DNA from: Coleophoma eucalyptorum
Lineage: Eukaryota; Ascomycota; Leotiomycetes; Helotiales; Dermateaceae
Assembly (NCBI GenBank): GCA_026120035.1
Contig: JALRME010000011.1
Span: 1-64,000 of the forward strand
Direction: 5' to 3'
DNA length: 64,000 nt
How positions within the stretch are numbered: position 1 is the stretch's first letter; every line of letters starts with the position of its first letter. Both the position numbers and the translations under genes were made by a program. Shown here in pieces: positions 34,595-46,989 of the stretch. A model generated the notes under the pieces. It saw nothing but the letters and a program-made list of their open reading frames with translations, did not search any database and was not told where the DNA came from.

Positions 34595-36175
34595 CTACAG
34601 ACAAATACATGCAAGCAAGTATTCATGTAGTAGATGAATGCTATAGACTCTGGAATAGAGGTAGTCATCGAAAAGAATAGAAGATCTTTTACATTCCTTG
34701 GCGCGTGAGCTGTCTCTTAATATCCAGCAGAAAGAATATTGACTAATCATTAAATTCATAATCATCATAATCTGGCTCCGCACCTTACCCGCTCTCCTGT
34801 TTTCCTGATAGCAGTGGAGGAAGTCCCATAACATCTTCGTTTTCCTTGTCCGCATTTCCAATGTTGAAATGTCGCCTCTGTCTTCATTATCATTCCCACG
34901 CTGGTGTCCAAACTCGTTGATAGATATAACTAGGGGCTTGACTATCGTAACAAAGTGTGCTGCAGCCCCAACACGACCACTCGGGTCGCACAAGTCGAAG
35001 TCCTTTGTCTTGTAAATAACAAGCAGAGAAGGCTTTGATGAGATCGGATCGGCCTGTTTGCCCTCACTCATAAGATATTCTAGATAGTCCGTCCTCTGAG
35101 ATGGGGCATCTGAGGAATAACGTATGAACCGAGATCAAATGACGCCTGTACAAATATAGCTGTTAGCTGATCCACCATAAAGCAAGATGAAGGCAGGGCA
35201 AAAATAGAACTCAACTCTTTAAGACGAACGGGGATCAAAAAATATCCGAATCATTCAATAACATCATTGCAGGTCCAAGCAACTCCCAAAGTTGTTGCCC
35301 AAGAAAACGATCCGAAATGACACCCGCCACCTGGAGATCGTCTCTCTGACGAGTATAAGCGAGCTTACTTCGACACTGCAAAGGTCTTCATCCATCTTCC
35401 AGGTCCAGGCCATAGTATGTTCATCTTATCTGAGAAGCAGTAGTGCCCCATCATCTTCACAGGTGCAACTGATTTTACCATTTCTTGACTGAAGAATCGA
35501 GCGTTTCGGGGCTTGGTGAAAGGCGATACGAGTTACAGGTGAGGTCTGATTGCAGTAGAGATCGACAATAGTGGAAACAAATTGCGAGATGGCCGCATGA
35601 GCTACCACCTCATTCTTTTTATTCTCACGCTGCTCCTCGAAATCTGGATTTAGATCAGCGGTCGTCGGGTCGTAATCCATTTGTGAACTTCGTAGATTGG
35701 AATCGGTATCACTACTGCCGCTGGCGCTTCTAGGAGAGGAGTATCTTTCGCCGCTTTCGGTGTTCACTTTCGCAATCACCGCCATGGCTCTGGATAATCG
35801 ACGAGTTGGTAGAGTTGCCGTCTGTCCTATGCGATTACTTCGAAGGAGGTTTGCAAGAGCAACGCAGAATGCGCCAAAACGTCCTCCTCCTATCCCCAAT
35901 TCCTCATTCGTCTTTGAAAGAAGCTCTAGCTTTCAGTACTTTCTCAGCTCCCCCAAGAGGCCAAGGAATTTCTCTTCGAGTTCCTTGCTAGTAACCCTCG
36001 AGTTTCTTCCTGCCTCTTCGATTTGACAGACACGGAACACTTCCAGCTGCTTTCGTCCCCGATGACTACCGCTTTTTGTACTAGGTTCGCAATTAGAAAG
36101 ATCTTGGGCTTCGGGGTATTTAGCGTTGAAAGCTTTTAAGTACTTCACAGCTTGCGGTGTCATTTGCAAACTCAT
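34595..36175 (-). pseudogene. unidentified fungal gene in pieces (probable pseudogene)
   Basis: Three protein-like blocks lie in order on the minus strand. 36175-35933 begins MSLQMTPQAVKYLKAFNAKY, stops at one TGA (35933-35935), and the same frame then continues through 35932-35426 (FCVALANLLRSNRIG, AISQFVSTIVDLYCNQTSP, SCTCEDDGALLLL). A further fragment near 35412-35365 reads MAWTWKMDEDLCSVE in another frame. 35071-34595 carries KPSLLVIYKTKDFDLCDPSG and GAAAHFVTIVKPL. The order and character suggest one orphan gene broken by a nonsense codon and at least one frameshift or intron. I do not recognise the family. The alternative is two or more real multi-exon genes whose introns I failed to place. 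Confidence 0.4.
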
Positions 36176-36711
36176 GATGATTTGAGAATATCTCAGAGAA
36201 GAGAAGCAGATGTCGACCAACATTGCAGCAGAATAAGAAGGTCATCATTGTTCAAAAATTAAGAAACCAAAGGACTAGAGAAGATCTTAAAGTATGTTCT
36301 GATAGTCAAAGAGATAGAAATACTTCACTTCTTTTCTGGTCTCTGAACAAGACTTGATCTGTTTGCTGTTCTATAGACGGTGGTGAGTGAACATCTGTTA
36401 GACTTGCAGCTACTCCATGCACGATATGATATCAAAAATGAAAGTCGTAAACCCTTGACACTTATAACCTGATACAGGATCTGATTGTGCGCAATAGATC
36501 CAGTATCAACAGTAGAATAGATGGCAATAACTAGGAAGAGGATGTACGTAGTGTATCACGTGTGCGGCAAATGTATTATCCGGCATCGGTTATCTTTGTG
36601 ATGGCATACCATACCTTAAGCATGAATAAAGCTGGTGATAATGACGCACATTCTTGAGCATCACCACTCTCGTGACGCCAATGACCTCTACAGCAGCGTC
36701 CTGTATTGGCA
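36176..36711. other. intergenic, no gene seen
   Basis: About 540 bp between two gene-like regions pointing away from each other. No ORF, repeat or RNA gene recognised; it would contain the promoters of both if they are expressed. Confidence 0.35.
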
Positions 36712-37885
36712 ATGGAGAAGCCGGCAGGTTGTCCTCGGGTCAACCAGCCTGTAAATAAGGCAGAGCAGCAGGGAAGCGTGGAAACCGCTGAAGACGAACT
36801 GGAGCCTCGGTGCGATTCAATACTCACTCTTTCGCCTTCACGCTCAATATCGAACCCTTCCACACACTCGCGACGATTTGCGGCTACTGATACAACACTG
36901 TTACTTCAATATTCTTTAAAATCTTCCGTGTTGTCGCGTCAAACTCCTTCCGCTCGTCCACCACGCATATTCATAACACCAGCGAAGTCTCCTACTCGAG
37001 CATCCAACTACACGCCTCTTATGTCAATCCGCTCGAGTGGACCGCACAATAATTTGATCTCTTAGGGGTTAATATTTTGGAGCTGTCTGAACTAAGGCAT
37101 AATCCACATCACCCTTCTCTTGCTTGCATCAGAGAGTCTTCTCCCCATCCCAATCCTGGCGTACTAAAAGCGGTCCCGAGCGAGTTTTTCCATCTATGTG
37201 CTCAGTGGCGACCATCTTTACGAGACTTACACGCCTTGAGTATTGTAGAGAATATTGGGAACGATATCTTGAGTAGTAGAGGTGGATACTTTGGTCCTGG
37301 GTATGTGTGTGCTGCGGCCTGACAGAAACATTAGCTGACTTGTCGTTCTTGTTTTATAGGCGCTTGAAGTTGCGCTACAATGGGAAATTTGTCTGCGCAA
37401 TCAATCTCCCTCTGATAGCATTCAGCTCAAGCGCGAAGAGGTCTTGTTGCAGCGGATCAGTCGCTGCGTATTACTCCTGACTTCCTGGCGACCATGATCG
37501 CAATGGCACAGCAGGCGGGGCTGAAATTGGCTACGGTACCTTTTCTACTTATCACTGTAGAAAACTTTCTGACTTGATCCAGCTGACGTTTTTCTGCCCT
37601 TACCACCAAGAGGAAGCTTCCAAAGCCAACCCAACATACAAATTTAAATCCTCTACTCTTCACAAATACACTGCAGTCATACCAGAGACCTACCTGAGAA
37701 AATTCGAGCAGCCATACAAGTATTTTGAGGGTGAGCTGTGTATTTATAAGGAAATGTTCGCACTGAGGAAGGACGGTGTTGCGTGCCTCTACAAGGCAAT
37801 TCGAACCTCGAGCGAGACAGCGGTAGCTGAATCGCCAATTAAGAGGAAGTCCTCGATCGAGCTCAATACACCTAGGAAGAAATAG
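36712..37885 (+). CDS. unidentified fragmentary gene-like region
   Basis: Open blocks on the plus strand read like one multi-exon or decayed gene. 36712-37065 is Ser/Pro-rich and disordered (SPSRSISNPSTHSRRF, PPRIFITPAKSPTRAS). 37077-37280 contains FHLCAQWRPSLRDLHALSIV. About 37360-37490 has ALEVALQWEICLRN. About 37480-37540 has TPDFLATMIAMAQQAGLKLA. 37580-37885 has TYKFKSSTLHKYTAVIPETY and ends in a basic SPIKRKSSIELNTPRKK tail resembling a nuclear localisation signal. GTATGTGTGTG at about 37300 and a TTTTATAG acceptor at about 37360 mark one plausible intron, but the phases of the other joins do not close without a shift. Function unknown. It could be a pseudogene. Confidence 0.35.
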
Positions 37886-39815
37886 ACGGTACGTGGCGCA
37901 AAAGGGAAAGAATAGGAAACAGAAAACACAGCTTGGTATGGCATTGCTGGCGTTAAGACAGGAAGTTTTTGCTTTTGATGATACCCATTTTCATGCTTTC
38001 TTTGGGGTTGGGCATAGGTTTGGGGCCGGGGTATCGTGAAAGTGTCTACAGACACAGAGCTTGTATTCATTGTAGACCGGCAAGGGATGGCCTTCAGAAT
38101 GGACCTCATCGCCTTTTCTAAGCCCTATCCTACCAGCTAAGAAACTACTCCGAAATTTGATACAGAATCCAGGTCATTATCCACTACAAAGCAAGTGGCT
38201 GCGAAGGGAGTAGGTCAATCTTGAGTGGCATCAAGCGATAAGGCTGTATCTTCGCTAACTTATAGCTTCGGCCAGAAGTAAGGAATTGATTCAGATTTTG
38301 ACCCATGGAATACCAATCTCCCTGGATCCAAGGGTAAATGTTGCCCCCAAATTTCCCTGGTTTGCCAACCTGCCTCCGAGCCGACTTCCTTTGAGCCAAT
38401 GCACAATGTGCACCCAGATCTTACTTACAACCATTTTATGTTGTATTCAGAACTCCTGTTGCTGTGGTACGTGGCATTGAGGTAAGGATACAAGGCGGAA
38501 GTTAAAACGAGGCTTTCATGCTGTGTACTTCTGGTCGGCGGCAAGTCCAAGAGCCTTGGGATGCTACGGGACAGCCATCCTGGTGGCAGGGAACAGATTT
38601 GCTTCCTGTTATCCCTTAGTCCGACTGTTGCTGTCCTGCCTTCAGAGGTGATATTGCATACCGCCTCTCGCCAAATTTTTTCCTCTAGGGTTTCTGGTTC
38701 CAAGCATGTTACCTCACTCGGCGATTATTCATGGTCCTTTCGACTGAGTTTGTAGAGAAGCAGGTAAGGTTGGGTGTGTTGATTCACTCCCTGGCCACTC
38801 AGACTTGCGTTGGGACATGAACAATACGTTGCACAGCGCATTGCGACACCAGAGACGACATATTACGCGTATGACCATCAGTGCACGCGTGTGCGCAAAG
38901 TAACAGAGTTAATTCCGCCGAGAAAGTGAACATACTTGCCTTTGTTTCTCGGCAGCAGTTCGTGTTTATGTTCGTAGTATCGTTGCGGCCGTTTGCATCT
39001 TACCTTATTGAAGATAGGATTTCTTCGTTCGTACTAGTAGCTATTAAAACGTATGGAGTACCGCAATCTCTCTTCGAAACAGCTCGATTGCCAATCTGTT
39101 TAAGGTGATATGAGTTTGTTGTGTTTGAAATTGATGAGTAGTGCCCCACACAGATTTACTGAAATGAAAGCTGAAAATGAAGGTTACATGGAACTGAGCA
39201 GCCAGAGTACGGAAACATGCAGTGAACTGGCTTTGTGTAACCTGGGGGGCGGGGGCAGAACTCCATTACTGTGCTTAGAATGGAATCATAGAAAAGTATT
39301 TGTTAAATGGTTCTGCTCGACTCTGAAGTGAGTTATGAAAAACGACATGTGAGCAGCCACGGTACTACAAAGCAGAGGACGGTCCGAATGTGAAGAATAA
39401 AAGTAGTAGGCGCAGCCAAGTCTTCTGTGAAATACTTGAGTTTCTAGTGGAAAGGGAGTTCAAGTCAAGAGATGTACTTATAGAGATACGAGTTCTAACC
39501 GAAGGACCCAAAGGGGTACACGTGATATAAAAATCACATGCTTGGAGTAGAATTGCTATCGAACGCAGAAGTGCTAAGGAATTTCCAAGAGTCTCAGTCG
39601 CTGGGTTTATCCTCCAGTTTTACTTAGATGCCTTAAAGAAGAATTTGGGGTAAGAAGGATTGAGTATACAAGACGATATCCTCTCTCAGTGGCTAGCGCA
39701 ACACAGGCGAGATTTTTCTCTCGGCTCCCCTTTCTGCTCAACTTTTACCTCCTAAGGTAGATAAAGTTACTCAGATCATATATCCAAGCCATTCAGTACA
39801 GTACAACACTTCGCC
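37886..39815. other. intergenic, no gene seen
   Basis: 1.9 kb with only short random-looking ORFs (largest 106 aa) on both strands. It separates the gene-poor left part from the gene-dense right part. No repeats with recognisable ends, no RNA gene. The last 100 bp contain CT-rich sequence typical just upstream of fungal start codons. Confidence 0.4.
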
Positions 39816-40663
39816 ATGTTAGTCAACGAGAATACCGGTAAGGTAACGATGCCACTGCGAGACAAAGTAGATACTAACATCAAACCAGCAATTTCTACGT
39901 CCTCGGTCCTCCTCGTTCCCTACGAGGCATCACACGTGACGACGTATCATGACTGGATGAAAGATGCGGTGAATATTCAGATTCCACAATGGCATTTGCA
40001 TGCAAAGGGCCCCAAGCTTCACCGGTTTCTAATATCTCAGCACAGGAAATCCAAGAAGCAACGGCATCGGAGCCTCTCACCATCTCAGAAGAATATGCCA
40101 TGCAACACAGCTGGCGACTAGATCACGACAAACTGACATTCATCGCCTGCAAACCATTGGCCGACACCAAAGACAATACTGCTGCTGCCGGTATCTGTGA
40201 TGAGCCTGAGTCTATGCTAGGGGACGTGAACTTGTTCCTCTCCCCCGCCGACGAAGACGAGGAAGGGTGTATTGGTGAGCTAGAGCTGATGATCGCTCCC
40301 ATCTCTGCTCGAAGGAAGGGCTATGGCCGTGCTACAATTCTTGCCTTCATGATGTATATTGAGAGTCATCTCGATGAGATCTTGGCTGAGTACAAGAAGG
40401 GCCACGCATCTGAACAGGCCACAGCTGCAGAGGGGAAGAAGATGAAGCTCTTGCAGCTTAAGGTCAAGATTGGGAGCAAGAATACTAAAAGTATTGCGCT
40501 TTTTGAGAGCATTGAATTCGTCAAGGTTGAAGAGGGGGAGAATTACTTTGGTGAGATCGAGCTAATTTTTGAAGGGTTCTTGGGTCAGGGGAGGGTTAAG
40601 TCTCTTTTGGAGAAGTTCAGCGTTGGTGATTTCAAAGAGCTGGCTTACGAGAGAATGGGCTGA
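39816..40663 (+). CDS. N-acetyltransferase 9-like (GNAT superfamily)
   Basis: Three exons: 39816-39837, 39889-39968 and 40046-40663, giving 239 aa, close to the usual size. The spliced N-terminus MLVNENTA...VLLVPYEASHVTTYHDWM runs into KDAEIQEATASEPLT across intron 2, a conserved NAT9 segment that fixes the acceptor at 40045. The GNAT core has GDVNLFLSP, CIGELELMI, the acetyl-CoA pyrophosphate loop RRKGYGRA, LKVKIGSKNTKSIALFESIEF and GENYFGEIELIF. NAT9 proteins are cytosolic acetyltransferases; the animal member acts on microtubule stability, and the fungal substrate is unknown. The first exon codes only seven full residues. Confidence 0.9.
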
Positions 40664-40938
40664 GTACTTGAGCCATTGGAAAGACTACAATAGCGCATCA
40701 AGGGGCTTCTGGGACGGATGATTAGAAATAAAAGACTGCTGCGTCCTGATATGGGAGTGCTTCTGTGGTGAAATGAGAACAAGTATGGCACTCTCTTCGT
40801 GGAAGCTTTGGGGAATTAGGGACACGAAGATTATCGCAAGAATTTATTGGTTGTAGTGCTGGAGAAGATGTCAAAACAAGCAACTTCAAAGATCTTTTAT
40901 CTTCTTGCTGTCTATTAAATAAACTTGTGATATAGCAT

Positions 40939-42088
40939 CTATTTTACCCATCGACTCAACATTTTTTCGTCCTTCCCATAGGTTTCTCTATATGAGTGCA
41001 ACAGTTCTAAACTAACACCACTACCACCACAAACGACAAGAACTACATTTCTCTCCTTAAATTGGTCATCGCTATCGTCAGGAAACAGCTCTTTCCTGAT
41101 CGTTCCGTTATATGCTGTAGCCAGAGTCACACCACAAGCAGATTCGACCAAGATCCGTTCGTCATCAGCGAAGCTCACAGCTCCCATAGCAGCCTCGGCA
41201 TCACTTAGGATAGATACAACGACCTCGGGTCTCATTCCGTATTCGAAAGCTTTCTCAGCGACTTGTGCGGCGCCGAGACTGGTTGCAATACCAGAGATCC
41301 CTGGCAGGCGAACAAGTTTCTTTTCCCTAACCGATACAGCTAGTGAGCAAGTGCCTTCAGTCTCCACAGCCAGTAATTTGATAGCTCTCCCTTGACGACT
41401 CCCATCTTGCATCAACCGGCCATGTTTCTCCAAGGACTCCATGATCCCGGCGAACAACCCGCCGCCTCCCACGCTGCACACCAAAGCATCATAACCACCA
41501 AGGTCAAGCATTGTCTTCTCAACCTCATCAACTAGAGTGCCATGGCCCTCCCATAGATCTGGATGATCAAATGGCGGAACGTAAACTCCGTGCTCATCCT
41601 TCGCAAGTAGTTCTTCTCGCAGATACTTGTCCGCTTCGCTCCACTGATTACCTATCTGCACGACTTCGACCCCGAGATTCTTGAGCTTCTGCACCATGAA
41701 TTCGGATATTATTAACGGCATCACTATGGTGGCTGGACACCCCAGGGAGATGGCCACTGTTGCACATGCTATTCCGGCATTGCCTCCGCTCGAGCAGTAG
41801 AAATGGACTGGTTTGGAAGTCCCGTGATATGCAATTGCTTTCATCATCAGGTTGCCCAGCCCTCGGGACTTGAACGAGCCAGAAGGTTGCTGGTTCTCAA
41901 GTTTTAGATAGATGTTACTAGAAATTTGTCAGACCAGATTCTTGGCAATTGATGGGGCTGGAAGATCGTAATCCTAATCCCCCATGTCTAGTGTAGACGT
42001 ACCATCCTGCTTTCCGAGACAGTGCTGTAGATTTTACACATGATGTCTCAACCCATGGCCTTGGTGGCGCTGCTGTTGTTGGGCTCAT
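40939..42088 (-). CDS. L-serine/L-threonine dehydratase (PLP fold type II)
   Basis: Two exons: 42088-42003 and 41917-40939, giving 354 aa. The PLP lysine is Lys45 in QPSGSFKSRG and the phosphate loop is SSGGNAG (residues 71-77). CSVGGGGLFAGI is the second glycine-rich loop, and VVLVVCGGSGVSLELL near the end carries the residue that caps the PLP pyridine nitrogen. The enzyme deaminates serine (and often threonine) to pyruvate or 2-oxobutyrate in the cytosol, allowing amino-acid use as carbon and nitrogen source. The start Met at 42088 gives a short leader (MSPTTAAPPRPWVETSC) before the first conserved helix. Convergent with the NAT9 gene, with 275 bp between stops. Its paralogue, cystathionine-type or threonine synthase, is unlikely given length and motifs. 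Confidence 0.9.
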
Positions 42089-42876
42089 ATCTCAGAAAGA
42101 TTCGGGATGGTCTGAAGATGGATGGTGGGGTAGTAAACAAAGTAAAACCTTGACTGAGCCGGAGATCACCGGCAATGGACAATTGGCAAGGGTGAAAAGT
42201 CAGTATACGAAATGATATCGAATCAAAGGATGGTCTACTAACTCATTAGAGAGTGTTTGAGCACAGCAGTTTATATCTATAAAAAATTATGTTGACAGGT
42301 TGATCGGAAGGGCGTGTGTGGGGCACAAGTGAGAAGTAGTAACCCCGATAAGGAATATGCTACGTTATCATTCACAGGCGAACCGAGTCAATCGCTTTAC
42401 GCACTGGTACGTGCTTCGTTTTATCTATTAATTGATAGCGTCTCTTTTTGTATACTCGGATTTCTGGCAAGGAAGGGTATTAAACAATAGCACAAAGGTC
42501 GAGAAATAAAGCTTGTGAATCCACACCGAGGAACAATTCAAAATAGACTTCAACAGACATACCTACCCATTGAAAACTAGGATTATCGGAGTAAAGGTGA
42601 AATGACTTCATCTAGTATACACGCCCAGTCCCATTTTTCCTTCCTTTGATACACTTAACAACTGAAACTTCATGGGAAAAAAAGGTATCAAAAATACACC
42701 GCAGAAGAGATACACCCATCTTTACGTCTTCAAAGCACTTCTGGAAACTCCTGCAAACAGGAAATCTCACAATCATCATTCATAATTCATTCACAATTGA
42801 CACTTCCATTTCTGAAAACGTCCCACCGCTGAGCCGCATTGTGATCTGCCAGAGCTGAGCCTCGAGGAAGCTTGCC
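42089..42876. other. intergenic, no gene seen
   Basis: About 790 bp: promoter of the dehydratase at the left side and 3' region of the Arg-rich gene at the right. ORFs on the plus strand here and overlapping 42891-43241 are shadows of the repetitive codons of the minus-strand gene. Confidence 0.4.
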
Positions 42877-43386
42877 TCAGAGGTATTCATATGACAACTC
42901 ATCGTCATGCCTGGGGGCACTATGAGCAGATCTGTGACCTCTTGTATCCCGTCTGCTTCTACCACTGTCACTGCCGCCATATACGCTGCTGTGTCTCCGA
43001 TCTCGCTTGTCATCGTCGTACACGTACTCATCGGCATAACGGCTTCCTCTCCTGCGATCGTCGTAGGCATAGTCACTTCTCTTTCGTTCATCGGCGCTCC
43101 TGCGCCTATCTTCCCGTCTGTAATCGTCTCGTCCTCGATCGTCGTAACTTTTTCTGCGCTTATCATCTTGGTACTGTCGTTCCTCTTTTCTGATCTTGTC
43201 GTCATGCTCTTGGTGCTTCTTCTCCCATGGATATAAAGCAATGCCAGCCATCAGTGCTAGAAGGCCAGCCTTGTAGTATCCATCCTTGTTGTTGAATGCT
43301 GGGTGTCCCCGCTCGAGTTCCAGACGCTTTTGTCGATGTTCTGGATGGGCTTTGGCTGGAGCCCAGGGTAACGGATTCTTAACCAT
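42877..43386 (-). CDS. small Arg/Asp/Tyr-rich protein with one membrane helix
   Basis: A single-exon 169-aa protein. The start at 43386 (MVKNPLPWAPAKAHPEHRQK) is preferred to an in-frame Met at 43431 because conserved fungal proteins of this type begin near a Pro-rich MV/PW leader; this is judgement. Residues about 38-54 (YYKAGLLALMAGIALYPW) form a likely single transmembrane helix. The remaining 110 residues are highly charged and low complexity (RRxDDRxRDDYRRED, RRRGSRYADEY), largely disordered. I do not know its function. The charge pattern resembles RD/RS-like tails but lacks dense SR repeats. Codon repetition explains long open frames on the opposite strand. Conservation would be the test of whether it is a real membrane-anchored protein. 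Confidence 0.7.
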   Translation of the reverse strand: MVKNPLPWAPAKAHPEHRQKRLELERGHPAFNNKDGYYKAGLLALMAGIALYPWEKKHQEHDDKIRKEERQYQDDKRRKSYDDRGRDDYRREDRRRSADERKRSDYAYDDRRRGSRYADEYVYDDDKRDRRHSSVYGGSDSGRSRRDTRGHRSAHSAPRHDDELSYEYL

Positions 43387-44953
43387 GATGAAAGGTTTTA
43401 CCCAGAGTATTGTGACTCGGCCCTCACACAACCGAAGTAGATTGAAAGGGAATCTACAGCTGAAGAGCTTGTACTAGGATTGGACCGTATGCTAATGGGT
43501 CTTCGTGCGACTTGAAAGATGTCTGTGGGGAAGAGCAGAGAGAAGAATACTGGAATGTTTTATTCGAGATGTGATATACAGTAAGCGCACTGATGTCACC
43601 TACGCAGTATGCACCTAAATAAAATGGGGAGAAGAATGTGGAGAAGGGGCGATATAGTTTGAGCAGATATGAAAGCTGCTCAGAGGCGGTAAGAAGCAAA
43701 CATATAGTGGAAGTGGACTTGAGCTAGAACTACAAAGCTGAGGCGACAACTTTGCCACAACTATCAGTAATGCAAGACTCCGGCTTAGATACACGACCAT
43801 GAAATAGATCGGTATCGAGTGGATAAGGGGACGGAGACGACGAGATGTTGGGGAGCGCCTCAGCTACACGACGATGCTCAAATGACCTCCCTTGGCTCAA
43901 CTACCCACTCACATTCTAAGGGTTGAGACATGTCGTTGATGCACCGAATCACAATCCGTGAAGGTGGCGATCAATGTCTGCTTATGAGGTCATCGCTACG
44001 ACCATCGTGCACCGAGTCTGCAGACAGGAGCGATAGACGGTACGAAAGTCTCCTCATGTGTGTCCGCCATCCACAGGCACGAAATGTGACAGGGCTCTGG
44101 ACCCTGTTGGTCTGATGTTCCGTGGTGCTTCCTCTGATGTGATTGGTATGCGCGCTTGTTTTTGGTTGAAAGTCGACCGCCGTCGCATGGATTCGGTGAT
44201 TGTGACGCAATGGGTACCTTAGCAGCTTAGCCAGGACCAAGAGTGCTCTTTGTCTTCACCGCCACTGCTGTGTTCTCGAGCTCAGCACAAGGGTAATCTA
44301 AATTCCGGCCGTACTACAATGTCGGAAATGATCTGATTAGATTAGATCGGAGAAATACCGCACGAGAGTACTGTACTGTATATTCCTTCGGCACTTACAC
44401 TGCACCCCCCACTAGGACTCAACCCACACCGGCCTTATGTCGGGACTCTTAACCTGTCAGGCACGAGAAGCTATCCCCGCTATTCTTTGTTATTCTTAAT
44501 GTTTATTACTCAGGTACAGGTAAGGCGGAGAAAACATCCCATTTGTGCCCTCCTAATCTTACTTAACCTTGATCATTGATTGAACCTTGATATCCCGCAT
44601 GACATGGTTACCAACCACTGAGTAAGTACTCCACCCAAGACTTATCTACCGAATCAAAAATCCCTCGCCAGCACTCCATAGTTCAGGACTGTGGCCATGA
44701 GAGTTCGAATAGTGGACTTGCATCCATCGTGGCCGGGGGATACGGTTGAAGGATGGATCTTGTGCATGTTGGAAAAAAGCAGAGAGCAAGAAGAGGAAGC
44801 ATGGATATTTCCGACATTCGGCCTTTGCGGCAACGAGATCCATGCCTCGAAGTATAATAGACAGAGCAGACATTACCTTAAATAGCTCCATCGCCATTCT
44901 CAGACCAACAACTTTAAGTTGTTCAGTCTATTGCTGAAGAAAAGTCAAGCAAT
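43387..44953. other. intergenic, no gene seen
   Basis: 1.57 kb of divergent intergenic DNA between the Arg-rich gene (minus) and the secreted oxidase gene (plus). Short ORFs on both strands look random. The stretch 44890-44950 just before the oxidase start is a plausible 5' untranslated region. No repeat or RNA gene recognised. Confidence 0.4.
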
Positions 44954-46819
44954 ATGAAGTTCTTCATACCCCTCGCGTTCTGTGCCACCACGGTCAGTGC
45001 AGCTGCCGGCTTTGAAGGGCGAAGATATGACTTTGCGGTACCAACTACACCTGTTGCTACTTTCAACGAGAATTTCACTTCCACCACGGAGGCGATTGCA
45101 TCCTTGAAAGCAGCTCTCAGCGCCAATGCCAGTATTGCCGCCCCCTTATCGTTGCAATACGGATCAACAATTGCTCGAGTGTGGCCAAAACAATTGGAGA
45201 CATGGCCAGAGGCGATTGTGTATCCTAGCACTTCAGAAGATGTCAGCATAATCATGCAATTCTACTCAAAGTACCACGGTCTTTGGGATGAAGCATTTGC
45301 GATTATGTGTGGTGGTCATTTCTCTAGTGGTGGTGCTCAGACTAAGTCTTTGATTATCGATATGCAGTTTTTGAATGCTGTCACTCTCAATGATCCTGTG
45401 GAAGACTCAGAACGTGCAATTGTCAAGATCGGTGGAGGCACTAAGAGTGGTCATGTGTATGATGAATTGGATGGAACCGGGTGGGCATTCCTTGGTGCTC
45501 GTTCGACTACCATTGGTATAAAATACTGTTCCTTATAACATGAACGAGACTTGCTAATCAATTCTCTAGGTACTGGCGGATTTACCTTAGGTGGAGGCAT
45601 TGCTTACCAAACTGGAAGGTATGGCGTTGGAGCAGATAACCTTGTCGGTGTTGAGATGGTACTCTTGAACGGAACCATCATCTACGCCAATCCTTACAAC
45701 GACTATAGCGATATCTTTTGGGCGTGCACAGGTGGTGGATGGGCTGCTACTATCGGAGTAGTGACCAACTTCTATTCACAAGCATACCCTGACCCTGGTG
45801 AGGTGCAAGTCGGAGCCTTTGTCTATTCCGAGAGCAAGAAGGATGCTGTCTTCCCGCTCGTGAACAATTTCTTCGAGAACAACACAGACGTCAGTGCTTT
45901 CCCAGCCTTGGTCTATTACTTCAAAGACCCCGACTACCCATCCGCTGTTGCCCCAATCGCTGAGCGAGAGTTCGTCCTGCAATTTAATGCTATGTATTTT
46001 GGATCCATCGATGGTTTCAATACTTCATACGCTGCCTTCTATGAGGACGCCAACTCTGTCAGTGTGACTAGTTATACTTTGAAGAATCTCAAGGAATTTT
46101 TGTCTTCCAACTGTAAGTATCTACGCCCGGTGTCCAATACATTGAAGCTAACAAGGAGTAGACCCCTATGGGCAGAGCACAATATTCCGAGGCAAGAGCC
46201 ACACGCACGTCTCTAATGACCTCTGGGAAAATACTCTCTCAATCTACAAAGAGACAATTCAAGGTCTTCTCGCACGTGGAGAAGACCCAGCTAATTCTTT
46301 GTGGGTATCAGAATGTAAGAGCCCCGTCCATCCCAATTGAATGTTGCAGATCCTAACACAAGTTAATAGACATGTACCCTAACTGGAACGGTGCTGGCGC
46401 AAGCAATGATAGCGCAACAGCATGGCCACATTCAACCAGTGCACACATTACGCTCACCTCTCTGATGTGGTCTAACCAAAGCAATGCCGACTACGTCGAT
46501 GAGAGAGACGAGGTCATGATGGATTACCTGCGTGAATACCAGGCGGGAGTTGATTCAGCACCGATCTATGATTACCCTAACTACCTGTAAGGCATTTTCA
46601 ATTAACTGTCTCTTTCGGATGGAATTTTTGCTGACAATGTCTACCATCTATAGAGCACCATACAGTAAAGCTTCTGAAGTCTGGGGAGCTGATAACTTCA
46701 ACCGTCTAGTTGAGATCAAGGAGAAGTATGATCCGGAATGTTTGATTTCACGAGGCGTTGTTATCCCAACAACTGCTTGCACAAGCAAGGGCCTTGTGAA
46801 CTACTCCTTGGATGATTAA
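44954..46819 (+). CDS. secreted FAD-linked oxidase (BBE/6-hydroxynicotine-oxidase type)
   Basis: Five exons: 44954-45515, 45570-46112, 46162-46314, 46370-46586 and 46654-46819, giving 546 aa. A signal peptide (MKFFIPLAFCATTVSA) directs secretion, and several N-x-S/T sites are present (for example NFTS, NGTI, NNTD). The PCMH-type FAD domain shows WPEAIVYPSTSEDV, CGGHFSSGG (the His is the expected covalent FAD site), GARSTTIGTGGFTLGGGIAYQ and GVEMVLLNG. The C-terminus has the BBE domain close: VWGADNFNRLVEIKEKYDPE. Such enzymes oxidise sugars, alcohols or alkaloid-like substrates and yield H2O2 outside the cell; the substrate is not predictable here. The usual N-R-L..K-x-K-Y-D-P close is intact and all splice phases fit, so it looks functional. 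Confidence 0.9.
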
Positions 46820-46989
46820 ACATACAAAACAAAAATTATGTGAAGGCTAGAGTCCTGGGGATGCATGTATATACTTCGACTTCTACCTTGCCACGGCATA
46901 AGCCTTCAGCTGGCTGGTAAGATAATTTAATGTTTACTCACTTCCAATAGCTTTGCTACTAAAACTGTATGTCGAGACGAAGAAAATTT

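Noticed and set aside
42891..43241. Plus-strand and alternate minus-frame ORFs rich in Thr/Ser/Val
   Set aside because: They are shadows of the repetitive Arg/Asp codons of the gene at 42877-43386.
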